The position numbers and the translations under genes were made by a program. Shown here in pieces: positions 55,647 to 64,000 of a stretch of 64,000 nt of DNA. Each line of letters opens with the position of its first letter. Position 1 is the stretch's first letter. This DNA is from Mayamaea pseudoterrestris (Eukaryota; Bacillariophyta; Bacillariophyceae; Sellaphorales; Sellaphoraceae): assembly GCA_027923505.1 (NCBI GenBank), contig BROI01000023.1, forward strand, positions 62,001-126,000, read 5' to 3'. A model generated the notes under the pieces. That model did not search any database, was not told where the DNA came from, and saw only the letters and a program-made list of their open reading frames with translations.

Positions 55647-56744
55647 TTAACAAGGGTCTCTATCATCCACCGCGCGAGGCAAATAGCCCGGACACCCATG
55701 CTTTTGTTGCAACGTGGCCACCATTTTATTAAAGAGGTGCTCGTCAAGCCATGCGACAATTGCTTTGAGTTCCACTCTCGTTTCGGTTCCGTTCGACGTC
55801 CCATGACCAATCTTCTTGTCTGCCAGTGTCGCATGTTGAAAGTCATTGTAGCCAGGTAAAGCATCTTTGCCAATTTCAACAGGATACAACCACTCCAGCA
55901 TGCGACGCATCGTGTAGGCTGTCGCGTCTGGATCCGACAATTCCTCATAACAAATGAACAGCATCTTTGTACTCGCAACCGGCAATTGCATCAAATCAAG
56001 CGTGTCTGAAAGACCATCGTACCAACGACCAAAAGCTACATCCATGTACACTCGCATTCCGTCCAAGACCGACTCTTCTTGAAGATAGGTGCAAAGGTCT
56101 CGACCCTGCTTCGACGGCTCGAGCGCGGTGCGATTCATGTACTTTTCCCAATCGGAACTCATAAAAAAGCGAGACCGTTTTGAGCTGGCCGTACTCATGT
56201 TAGATACGTATGCGGTTGAGTTTATGCCAAATTGTTCCCGTAGCGGCACGCCAAATGCATCCAATGAGCATTCTCGTCCGGATTGATGATACAAGTAGCC
56301 AGACACCAAAGCATCGTAAACATCGCGAACCACGACCACGTCTCGATGATCAGTCGCAGGCAGCTCCCAGCGCTTGCGTTGCGTCACTAGAATATTAAGT
56401 AGCGATGATGATGGCAACTTTATCTTTCGCATTAAATCGCGCGTCAAAGTGTAGCCCATCTTGTGCGAGGATCGAATCGTCCGCTGACAGCAGTCCCACG
56501 GCGCGTCTGAATTCTCGCACGAGCAGCTTCTGCTCTTGCTCGCCGTCGTTATTGCATCAATCGTTGAATTTTTGCTTGGAGGAAGAATTGGTTGCAGATT
56601 GTCGAACTGATACTCGTCCACGACGACGTCAACTAACGGCCGGCGAGAGCGCAAGCCATTTTCCGTCAACTGCGCCACCCACCAGATGAGTAAGACCGCC
56701 ACGACGCCGGAAACAAGATGATGCTTTTGCAAATGGCTCGCCAT
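55647..56744 (-). CDS. Single-domain Golgi-type sulfotransferase
   Basis: 365 residues. A short cytoplasmic tail and signal anchor (VSGVVAVLLIWWVAQL) is followed by a Cys-containing stem and a sulfotransferase domain. The 5' loop is degenerate (SSHKMGYTLTRDL, as in carbohydrate sulfotransferase types). The 3' motif is clear (VVVRDVYDALVSGYLYH), and LFICYEEL matches the usual segment after it. It is not close in sequence to the triple-domain neighbour, so this is not a recent tandem copy. Its stop is 90 bases from the neighbour's stop (convergent). Confidence 0.82.
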   Translation of the reverse strand: MASHLQKHHLVSGVVAVLLIWWVAQLTENGLRSRRPLVDVVVDEYQFDNLQPILPPSKNSTIDAITTASKSRSCSCENSDAPWDCCQRTIRSSHKMGYTLTRDLMRKIKLPSSSLLNILVTQRKRWELPATDHRDVVVVRDVYDALVSGYLYHQSGRECSLDAFGVPLREQFGINSTAYVSNMSTASSKRSRFFMSSDWEKYMNRTALEPSKQGRDLCTYLQEESVLDGMRVYMDVAFGRWYDGLSDTLDLMQLPVASTKMLFICYEELSDPDATAYTMRRMLEWLYPVEIGKDALPGYNDFQHATLADKKIGHGTSNGTETRVELKAIVAWLDEHLFNKMVATLQQKHGCPGYLPRAVDDRDPC

Positions 56745-57970
56745 GATAGATTAAGGAATGCGAAGGCAATTAAAGCAACGAGTAGACCAGCAATTCTTTA
56801 CGGAAATGGCCAGTACCGCGCTAATTCCACGATCGCGCGCCATGCGTTGAGCGGATTCATCCCGCACCTCTTGTACAGGTCAAACGTGTCGCATCTAATC
56901 AGTAACGCATTACCGAAATGTTGCTTTGCGTGATGTTTTGGACGCGCATTTCGCGCCAGTAGCAGCTGCGCCGCTCTCTTCATGCAGCATTGAGCAAGCT
57001 GCAATTTATCACGACGACTTGTGTGTTTGTGCAGACAAGGCGAATAGAGTCAATACATTCATAAAAGGCTCTGCAACCGAGCTATTGGGTTGATGGTTCG
57101 TCAAACGGATAAAGCTGTCATCAGAAAAAGTCGACCACGGTTGTCAATGACCGTGCCCAAGCATGCCTGCTTTTCAAACATGAAAAAACGTATCGCACTC
57201 ATCATGGTCATTTCATTTCAATATTACTGCAAAACTCGGCCTCGTTTGTTGCTGGATGCTTGTGCAATCCTTTCTTTTCGCAAAGTTAAGGAAGGCGTAG
57301 GGCGACAACACGAGCGCGCCGCAGCCAACCTACCGGTAGGCATCTTCAAAAGGCGATAACAACAGTTGCTCTAGTTATACGCAGCTCCAAGCGTCATTCG
57401 CAGTGTCCGAGAAATATTGCCAAGGAAAAGATTGGCAATGTGCATTTTCCAAACCCATGGGTGCATTCGATCAAGACTTTCGCACTCAAGGTCTTTCGAT
57501 ACCAAACCTTGCTTGCAGCCTTCATTTGATTCGGCTCGTTTCTTCAAACATGCAAACACAAGAACCACCATGTAGTTTGAGATTACTGACTCCTTCGACT
57601 TCATGAATATGTCGCAACGACGCACTGTCTGCAGAGTCGAACAATCTTGTATACACCATGATGCCAGAGACAATCAACGTCGCCGCACCAAGTTGCAAGA
57701 GACATGTAGTCGAAGCATTATTTGTTGGCAACTGAATATAAAGTGTGGCGAATTTCTTTTAGCGCTGATGCTGTTTTCGGCGAGACCCTCTCCAAAAGCT
57801 TTGTGATCCATAAAGACTGCTCTTCCGAGCACGCAGCACCATAATGCTATTGTTAGTAGTAGATAACTTCGTTAACATGTACAAAGTTGCTTATCCATGT
57901 CGCGAACCGAGCCGCCTTTGCGGTCGCGATAGAATGCATGAGAGTGGCCTCCGTTATTGCTTGATCCAAT
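56745..57970. other. Gene-poor stretch with possible small membrane-protein exons
   Basis: No complete gene could be built. On the minus strand, 57,731-57,600 encodes a hydrophobic segment (LQLGAATLIVSGIMVYTRLF). About 57,505-57,371 in another frame ends MHPWVWKMHIANLFLGNISR before a stop. A short intron could join them, but no start codon was found. A CCTACCGGTAGG palindrome lies at about 57,329. Confidence 0.35.
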
Positions 57971-58344
57971 GACGTAGTTTTCACTGGCACTCGTTTCATA
58001 CTATAGCCTTGTGACGCAGTTTTCACTGGCACTCGTTTCATACTTAAGCCTTGTGTCGCGGTTTTCACTGGCACCCGTTTCGTATTATTGCCGTATGACG
58101 TAATTGACACTGGCACTTGTTTCACACTATTGCCTTATGACGTTTCACTGGCACTCGTTTCAAATTGTTTCCTCATGACGCAGTTTTCACTGGCACTCGT
58201 TTCACACTATTGCCTAATGACGTAATTGACACTGGCACTCGTTTCGTATTATTGCCTTATGACGCAATTGACACTGGCACTTGTTTCGCACTATTGCCTT
58301 ATGGCGTGATTGACACTGGCACTCGTTTTACACTATTGCCTTAT
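57971..58344. repeat. 42-bp minisatellite, nine units
   Basis: Units starting GACG/GTCG/GGCG recur at 57,971, 58,013, 58,055, 58,097, 58,139, 58,177, 58,219, 58,261 and 58,303. Eight are 42 bases and one (58,139-58,176) is 38. Core: TTTCACTGGCACTCGTTTCA or a relative with ATTGACACTGGCAC. Because 42 is a multiple of three, both strands show 14-residue periodic open frames (KRVPVKTASQG on minus; DTGTRFVLLPYDAI on plus). Confidence 0.92.
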
Positions 58345-59232
58345 GACGCTATTGTGTACTTAACGATCGTGCAAAATGGCGAGGCGACGACGACGACGAT
58401 GAAGATCCGCTCTTGTCGTCGTTCTTTAAACAAACATCGTCCCAGCATTCGTATACTTTGCACATATGGTATTTTGATGTGCATTCGAGGAACGAGTTTC
58501 GCAAATTTGCGTGAAGAAGGCTCTGGGAAACCACCAGTTGATGCAGTGCTCGAGTCTGGAGAAATATACACCTACCGAGCTCATGAGCAGCAGCCTTTTT
58601 CCTTCTGCGCAAATCTCAAGCTGCGAAGAAGCATATATACAGCTCGTCTGAATATGAATGAGATCATGATTTATGTGGCGTTTTGGACGCCGGAGTTGCA
58701 TCAGCGCGGACGCCAGTCATAGACGACTTGTTTGAAAATTCGCTCATCGTCGCAAGAACCACACTAAGAATGTATCGTTCGACAAGTCGACACGGTGCAT
58801 GCGGAATTCATGTCAACGAGTGGAATGCCGGTGAAAACAAGTAAAGATGTTGCGTTGAATACGTTGACATGATGCGTTACAACTTGGCAATACTATTAGG
58901 CAGGGCCTTGGCGAAGCACTGAAAGGCTAATTTGGAAGCGATTGATGCTACATTGCCGACATTGAATGCCATCAGATACGCTGAAAATGCTGTAGTATCC
59001 ACCTGGTTGCTCTACTTAATGAGACTGCGAAGCCAACGACTCTGAATGCCCACTATGGACCCGGCACGCGCAATACCAATCGTTACGCTCGAAATTGTGA
59101 GATTGTGACTAATATCAGTCAAGAAGTTGTCGCGCTGTGCCGGAATTTGTGCGATGAACATCATTGTACAATTACTCGTAGCTGATAAGAATATATTTAG
59201 TTGTCCTTGGCTAAAGAAGTTGCGTACTGTGT
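58345..59232. other. Region after the minisatellite with no clear gene
   Basis: A plus-strand frame continues from the minisatellite to 58,722 (185 residues in all from 58,165) and overlapping minus-strand frames exist, but none shows a domain. The rest, up to the PDZ gene's 3' end, is without signal. Confidence 0.4.
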
Positions 59233-62200
59233 TTAAATACCAAACCTTCCAACACCTTGCACGAAGTTCATGCTGGAAGTCATTTTTAACTCCAACCCAT
59301 CACGCCATTCATCGTAATCGTAGAAGTCGAAGACAGTCTGCTCGACATTGTTCGTGAACGACCATCCTAGTGAATTGCGCTGCCACTTACGCCCGAGCGC
59401 TTTCCTCATCTTGTTCGAGATCCCGCACAAACCCCGCGGATCCGGTTTGTTTCCCCAATGCTGATGCATATCCTCAAGCATTATAAGGTCGACATGCGCC
59501 CACCAGTCATGCGTGGGTACTGGAATGCCTTCGTCATCAAGTCGAAGGACGCCCGACTTGCACAACGAGAGCAGCTCGTCCGTCACACCTGATACAGTTG
59601 GAGAAATGACCATTGACAATAGACTTAAAGCCCGTGAACGTTCCTCTACGTGATCGCTCTCCAATGCCTTTATGACGATCTCATCAATTACGAACCGAAT
59701 ATTTTCTAGACAAAGTCCGCCAGGTGCACGAGGGTTTCGAGCAAACTCCTTCCGACAGCCCTTTGACTCTTCGTCGTTCCCGCAGTGGAATATTTCCCAA
59801 CGCCAAATATAGTCGGGGTTGTCAGGTTCGCTATACAAATGGCCCCATTTATGACTTATAGTGTGAAGCAGTTTGGCAAGAAATTTCGGACGGATGACCT
59901 GCAAAGTCCCCCCTTTTTGTGTCTTGTTAGCTTCCGTCCGTGGCCGCTTCGCCAGTTGCACTAATGGAACATCATCATCGTCGTCGTCGACGACTTCGTC
60001 ATCGAATCCTCCGGTAGTATGACTGGATAGCTCGCTCGAAGCAGGCGTTTCAACGTCGGCGGATTGAACAAACATGGAGCCGGTATGTGGCGTTTGGAGG
60101 AATTCTGGACACACTTCAAACACTGCAGAAAGAACCACGGCCGTCAAGCTTTTGGGAGAACGGACAGCTTGTTTCAGGTCTCGGATTTGAATCTCTTCCA
60201 TCTCCGATATGAAATCCTCTTCCCTCTGAGTGAATTTCTTGTCGACTTGCTCTCGAATGAAACGATCCTTGTATGCCTTCTCGAGAGTCTTAAGATCTTT
60301 AGATGCCGGAAGAATAGCTTTCATGCGCTTCATCTCCTCCTCCATGGTAAGTACTGGCTCGGTGCTTTGTTGCTTGGACAAATGCCGAAGGTTGCTGTAT
60401 AGGGGACACTTGACGTCGTATACGTACTTGTGATCGGCGGCACCGCACTGGCAACCTGTGGCGGGCTTGGTAGCCGCTCGTAGTGTGCTTCGTTGGGAGT
60501 CAGACATGAATTTTTCAACTCCAAACTGCTGCCGAATCTCCAACGACTCATTGGCCCACGTTGCTTTCCAGTGTTCCGTCGCCTTTTGCGTCATGACAAC
60601 CTGCATTTGAGATCGCATGCGTTCCCATTCGAATCGCAGCTGTTCCAAATTCCGAGAGCATAGCATTGGATCCAATATTAGATCCGCGTCTGGTATCTCA
60701 TTCTTTCCCAAAGCAACGCGCTTGAGCCCAGCCAAAGCCTTGATCACGCATGAGCTGTACGCTCCCATTTCAATAGTCGTCAAAGGCGTGACAATTTTGC
60801 GTCGAGCAAGTGTCAATTTACATGTTACAGTTCCTTGCGCGTCCGTCGTGGAGCAAGTTTTGATGAGCTGAATCGCTTCCTCGAATGTCAAATCGCTGGT
60901 GGTCCGTCCGTTTATGGAAAGTATGATATCGTCTGCTTGTAACAGCGTGAGTTTGGCTTCAGGCAATGACGCTTCATGGCGGGCATTTTGCTCCTCGCAG
61001 CGGTCAATGGACAAGGCATAGAAGCGCTTCTCGACTTTTGTTGACGCATGCGTGGCTTCAATGTCATTGCCGTTGTGGTCGTGCGTAGTACTTTCATTTT
61101 CATTTGCGTCAGCATTTATCAATGCCAACGCATCCTTCTTTCTGAGTGTCATGCCAAAGGAAGTATCAGTTGGACGCTTGATGATTGTTACTACATCTGG
61201 AAGCCAGTAGTGCGAGATTGCAAAGGGAGATGGCGGCTGGAGCAGCTTACTGGAAAGTCGATCGACGGACGCAGCTGGAACGTTGCTTTTACTACGGGTA
61301 GACGGAGACGGAACCTTGTTCAACTCCAACTTTGGTAGGATTGCAGAGTAGCTATGCATCGGTTGAGATACGGCTGTCCCAGCCATGGGATGTCCAAAGG
61401 GAGTCGGACCGAACGTTGGAAATGAATGCATTGGCGGCGCCTGCGGCTGCGTCATCGATGCAGAGTGAGGCTGTAAGAACTGCATTGAAGGATGCGGAAA
61501 GTGCATTTGCATCCACGGGTTTGGCTGAAATGGATGATACCCATATGGCGGATGAGCAAACTGCTGATTTAAAGCGGGCATGTATATTGGCAAGATTGGT
61601 GGCTGCATTGGATGATTGCTGGCTGGCACAGGCGACTGTCGAAGAACATGCATTGCATCTGTACCAAGAGAAGCAGAAGCGCTACCAGAAGACACTATCG
61701 TGGAAGCATGCGCAGCAATGCTTGTCGTTATATTTGGTTGCTGATTGTGCGGCACGTCTTGCGGTGGTGGTGCAGCAGCCATTGGCGACAAGGATACTCG
61801 GTTGCTCGGAAGTGCGACTGACGAGGCACCAGGAACTGCAGTCGCCGCATTCGATGAAGTGACAGGAGAAGATGATAAAGTCTCTGTTACTGTTGCTTTT
61901 ACCAGCAGTGGAACGTACTCAATGCCATTCTTTTCGCACTGCTCCTTGCGCAAAGCCTCGAGTTTTCGCTGTCGTTTTTCCTCCTTTCTGCGCTGCTTTT
62001 CGAGTTCGAGTTGCTTCTTCTTGGCCTCGTTCATTCGCTTGAGAGTCTCAATATCATTTTTGAGTTTGATTTTCTTGTCGATTGGTTTATTGGCTGGCAA
62101 CAGAGGACTGATTGATGGCACAGGTGATGGCTTGGTCGGCATGGAAAGAGGGAGCTGCTTGGTCTCATTTTCCTTTGTAATAAGTGCTTTGGATGTACTA

Positions 62201-62271
62201 ACTGGGTCTCTTATGCCTGTACTGGACGAGATAGACGACTTGGCGTACGGATTCACCGGAAGGGACGCCAT
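59233..62271 (-). CDS. PDZ-domain protein with Cys-rich block and novel C-terminal domain
   Basis: 1,012 residues from the ATG at 62,271. The order is a charged coiled coil (about 60-105, KKQLELEKQRRKEEKRQRK), a long Pro/Met/Gln/His-rich region, and a PDZ domain (about 365-495). The PDZ has the carboxylate-loop-like SFGMTL and the late strand ADDIILSINGRTTSDLTFEEAIQLI, interrupted by an acidic insertion. A helical segment with a Cys/His block (GCQCGAADHKYVYDVKCPL) follows. After an acidic stretch (DDEVVDDDDDDVP), about 230 residues of ordered, Trp-rich sequence (HKWGHLYSEPDNPDYIWRW...) end at the C-terminus. PDZ domains bind C-terminal peptides of membrane proteins; the C-terminal domain is not one I recognise. 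Confidence 0.82.
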   Translation of the reverse strand: MASLPVNPYAKSSISSSTGIRDPVSTSKALITKENETKQLPLSMPTKPSPVPSISPLLPANKPIDKKIKLKNDIETLKRMNEAKKKQLELEKQRRKEEKRQRKLEALRKEQCEKNGIEYVPLLVKATVTETLSSSPVTSSNAATAVPGASSVALPSNRVSLSPMAAAPPPQDVPHNQQPNITTSIAAHASTIVSSGSASASLGTDAMHVLRQSPVPASNHPMQPPILPIYMPALNQQFAHPPYGYHPFQPNPWMQMHFPHPSMQFLQPHSASMTQPQAPPMHSFPTFGPTPFGHPMAGTAVSQPMHSYSAILPKLELNKVPSPSTRSKSNVPAASVDRLSSKLLQPPSPFAISHYWLPDVVTIIKRPTDTSFGMTLRKKDALALINADANENESTTHDHNGNDIEATHASTKVEKRFYALSIDRCEEQNARHEASLPEAKLTLLQADDIILSINGRTTSDLTFEEAIQLIKTCSTTDAQGTVTCKLTLARRKIVTPLTTIEMGAYSSCVIKALAGLKRVALGKNEIPDADLILDPMLCSRNLEQLRFEWERMRSQMQVVMTQKATEHWKATWANESLEIRQQFGVEKFMSDSQRSTLRAATKPATGCQCGAADHKYVYDVKCPLYSNLRHLSKQQSTEPVLTMEEEMKRMKAILPASKDLKTLEKAYKDRFIREQVDKKFTQREEDFISEMEEIQIRDLKQAVRSPKSLTAVVLSAVFEVCPEFLQTPHTGSMFVQSADVETPASSELSSHTTGGFDDEVVDDDDDDVPLVQLAKRPRTEANKTQKGGTLQVIRPKFLAKLLHTISHKWGHLYSEPDNPDYIWRWEIFHCGNDEESKGCRKEFARNPRAPGGLCLENIRFVIDEIVIKALESDHVEERSRALSLLSMVISPTVSGVTDELLSLCKSGVLRLDDEGIPVPTHDWWAHVDLIMLEDMHQHWGNKPDPRGLCGISNKMRKALGRKWQRNSLGWSFTNNVEQTVFDFYDYDEWRDGLELKMTSSMNFVQGVGRFGI

Positions 62272-62968
62272 GGTCGCTTGGTTGCAATGTGCCTCGTCGT
62301 TCAAGCTTTTGGCTCAAAGCGCTGCGCATTGGTCGTCGCATTGGTGCACGCCTGGAGTCTGTCCTGTCGGCGTCACACCGGTACGGTACCCGAGCCAGTA
62401 TCCGACAAAAATAGGTATCGTCATGTAGCTCTCTGAGTTATTCCCGACTGTAGAAGGCATTATTTGAATATACTACCATGGTGCAATCTGCTGTTGACAA
62501 TCTTAACTTGGTCTGCTCCGGGAAGCAAGCTAGCCTTTTATCAATCTGAGATATTCATTCGGTGAATCAATCATGGCCCCTATGATTTTAGGCATTGGTT
62601 TGTGTTGCTCAAAGCATTATCTTTACTTGCTTGATAGGTATTATATATAATCAGCTACCTCCGCTGATTCATTGCATGCGGTAGCAAATGCGGATCCCGC
62701 TGTTCTCTAGATGTCACGCGAAGCTATGCACCACCTAGCAAGCCAACGACTACCGCAGCAGCATACAATAACGAGCGTCAATTATACATCGTAAACGATC
62801 GATTATGGTGAAACTTGTATGCGATAACAATATATATTTTAAAAACCGCTATGGCTTTGTTGGCAGCTCATCGCGCACGAGAAAACAGTGAACGAGCGCA
62901 CACGCTCGCTTGTTTCCAATTCAAAAGAAGTGGAAATGCGCCGCTTACATCATATGTCCGTCTGACGT
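62272..62968. other. Intergenic region
   Basis: About 700 bases between two minus-strand genes, AT-rich near 62,800-62,850. It includes a GGTACGGTACC motif near 62,381. No gene is seen. Confidence 0.4.
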
Positions 62969-63448
62969 TCACTCGCCATTGATTACACTATATTCCAATG
63001 GTGTGGGTTGCTGCATCAGTTCTACGAGAACTAACGTCCACAAGGCCAAATTTGACAAAACGTAAAGCTGGAACGTGTGCGCCCACGTCATTCCCAACCA
63101 ATCGTCGCGATTCTTACTTTTCATGGCCATGTCGTGAGCAGTCAGGCTCAATATGATTCCCAGCGCCAGTAGGTAGTTTATGAGGACAAGAACTGTCGCA
63201 GCGATGGAAGCCCGACGATGATTGAAATATGCAGCCAACGCCAACAATCCCATCGAGTACTGACCGAGCTCTTGAGTAACGCCATCCGCATACTTGTTAT
63301 GCAGCGCCCAGATGCAGTAGAACAAGGCAATCTTCCATACTTGAGCAAGTAGTGGCCGCTGTCGAAGAACCAAATACCAGGCGACGGCTTGCGAGGCCGG
63401 CATGAGCGCCGTGCGAAAGATGAGACTGGAGTCGGACATGCTCATCAT
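62969..63448 (-). CDS. Small multi-span membrane protein of unknown function
   Basis: 159 residues with about four hydrophobic spans: around SQAVAWYLVL, WKIALFYCIWAL, YSMGLLALAAYF/ATVLVLINYLLALGIILSL, and LYVLSNLALWTLVLVEL. Two Met codons start the frame; the first is used. No family motif is recognised. The in-frame sequence just upstream stays open for about 40 bases, so an upstream exon cannot be excluded. Confidence 0.65.
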   Translation of the reverse strand: MMSMSDSSLIFRTALMPASQAVAWYLVLRQRPLLAQVWKIALFYCIWALHNKYADGVTQELGQYSMGLLALAAYFNHRRASIAATVLVLINYLLALGIILSLTAHDMAMKSKNRDDWLGMTWAHTFQLYVLSNLALWTLVLVELMQQPTPLEYSVINGE

Positions 63449-64000
63449 ACGGAAATATGTGGTCGGGTTACTGTCTAATCTTTCAACGGCTTATCGTCTC
63501 TATCCGACTGTTGTTGATCACGCAGTTCGATCGGATAATTGTATCAAGAAAATGGATGATGTGCTGCTGTGATGGTCGCAGCGATGATCCGCAGAACAAA
63601 ATCGACGACCATGAAGCAGTGCTGGTGCGACGCGGGCTTGTTTGGCGAGGTCGTCACAAATGACATTTCTTCTTTCTCGGCTGTTTCTTCCGTCATTTTG
63701 TAGTCGACGGATTTCATGATTCCTTGCAAGGGATGCATGTCATGTCAAGCGAAGCAATCGTCCGCTTCGCAATCAACGATGATTCGATCGTACTGATGGC
63801 GAAAGGCCTTTCATCATGTATACTTATTCGTAGAAGTAATGTGCACCATATTCGCAGCCACGACAAGCGTACATTAACACAATTGGATTGCTGAATTATA
63901 GCAAGGAAAAATCCACGCCAAGCCTTCCGTCGAGCCAATGTCAGACAGTTCAACAGTAACGACTGCAGACTTAGGCGATGTTAAGAGCAATTTATTGTTA
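63449..64000. other. Right-edge region without a resolved gene
   Basis: Contains a minus-strand frame at 63,738-63,544 (64 residues) with one hydrophobic helix (CFMVVDFVLRIIAATITAA) that could be part of a membrane-protein gene, but no complete gene could be assembled. Nothing else is recognised. Confidence 0.35.

Noticed and set aside
58165-58722. 185-residue plus-strand open frame starting in the 42-bp minisatellite
   Set aside because: Its first third is repeat DNA and the rest has no domain; opposite frames are equally open.

Overview
The window is nuclear DNA from a gene-dense, intron-poor eukaryote. Nine introns could be placed by hand. All are GT-AG and 78-119 bases long, and each restores a recognisable protein across the join. 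Two proteins (the EF-hand nitroreductase and the Nudix protein) carry a hydrophobic leader followed by a Phe-containing cleavage site like the ASAFAP motif of secondary red plastids. With the compact genes and the family of membrane-anchored sulfotransferases, this suggests a photosynthetic stramenopile, most likely a diatom. That is an inference; an oomycete-like relative without a plastid is the main alternative.

Layout. 1-5 kb: the tail of an unknown coiled-coil gene, an FAD oxidoreductase with a C-terminal Fe-S domain (minus), and an Hsp31/DJ-1 deglycase-glyoxalase (plus). 5.4-12.6 kb: a 2,327-residue chorein-type bridge-like lipid-transfer protein with PH, RanBP2 zinc-finger and PX-like modules. 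12.6-18 kb: two unrecognised minus-strand genes. 18.4-23.3 kb: two neighbouring genes that share an unusual G-x-x-W repeat module. 23.5-26.4 kb: a hairpin repeat cluster, a Nudix hydrolase, an EF-hand/nitroreductase fusion and a small acidic protein.

26.7-38.9 kb is a large repeat domain. Three degenerate units of about 350-380 bp and a 183-bp duplication lead into about 61 tandem copies of a 169-bp satellite (about 28,074-38,455), which fades into decayed copies on the right. The satellite has a hairpin in every unit, local higher-order duplications and one scrambled unit. It is not coding.

39-50 kb: an LRR-like protein, an arrestin-fold protein divergent from an MIT-like protein, an acidic coiled-coil protein, a membrane RING-H2 ubiquitin ligase, a SAP30BP/HCNGP-like protein and an acidic protein. 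50-57 kb: a poorly coding stretch, then a membrane-anchored protein with three sulfotransferase domains in series, convergent with a second, single-domain sulfotransferase. 57-64 kb: a 42-bp minisatellite, a PDZ protein and a four-span membrane protein.

The genes do not form one pathway. Recurring themes are membrane traffic and lipid transfer (BLTP, arrestin, MIT-like, RING), Golgi sulfation (two sulfotransferase genes) and redox or plastid functions (FAD oxidoreductase, Hsp31, nitroreductase, Nudix). I found no tRNA, rRNA, CRISPR array or retroelement. The most unusual items are the 169-bp satellite domain, the triple sulfotransferase and the paired G-x-x-W repeat genes.
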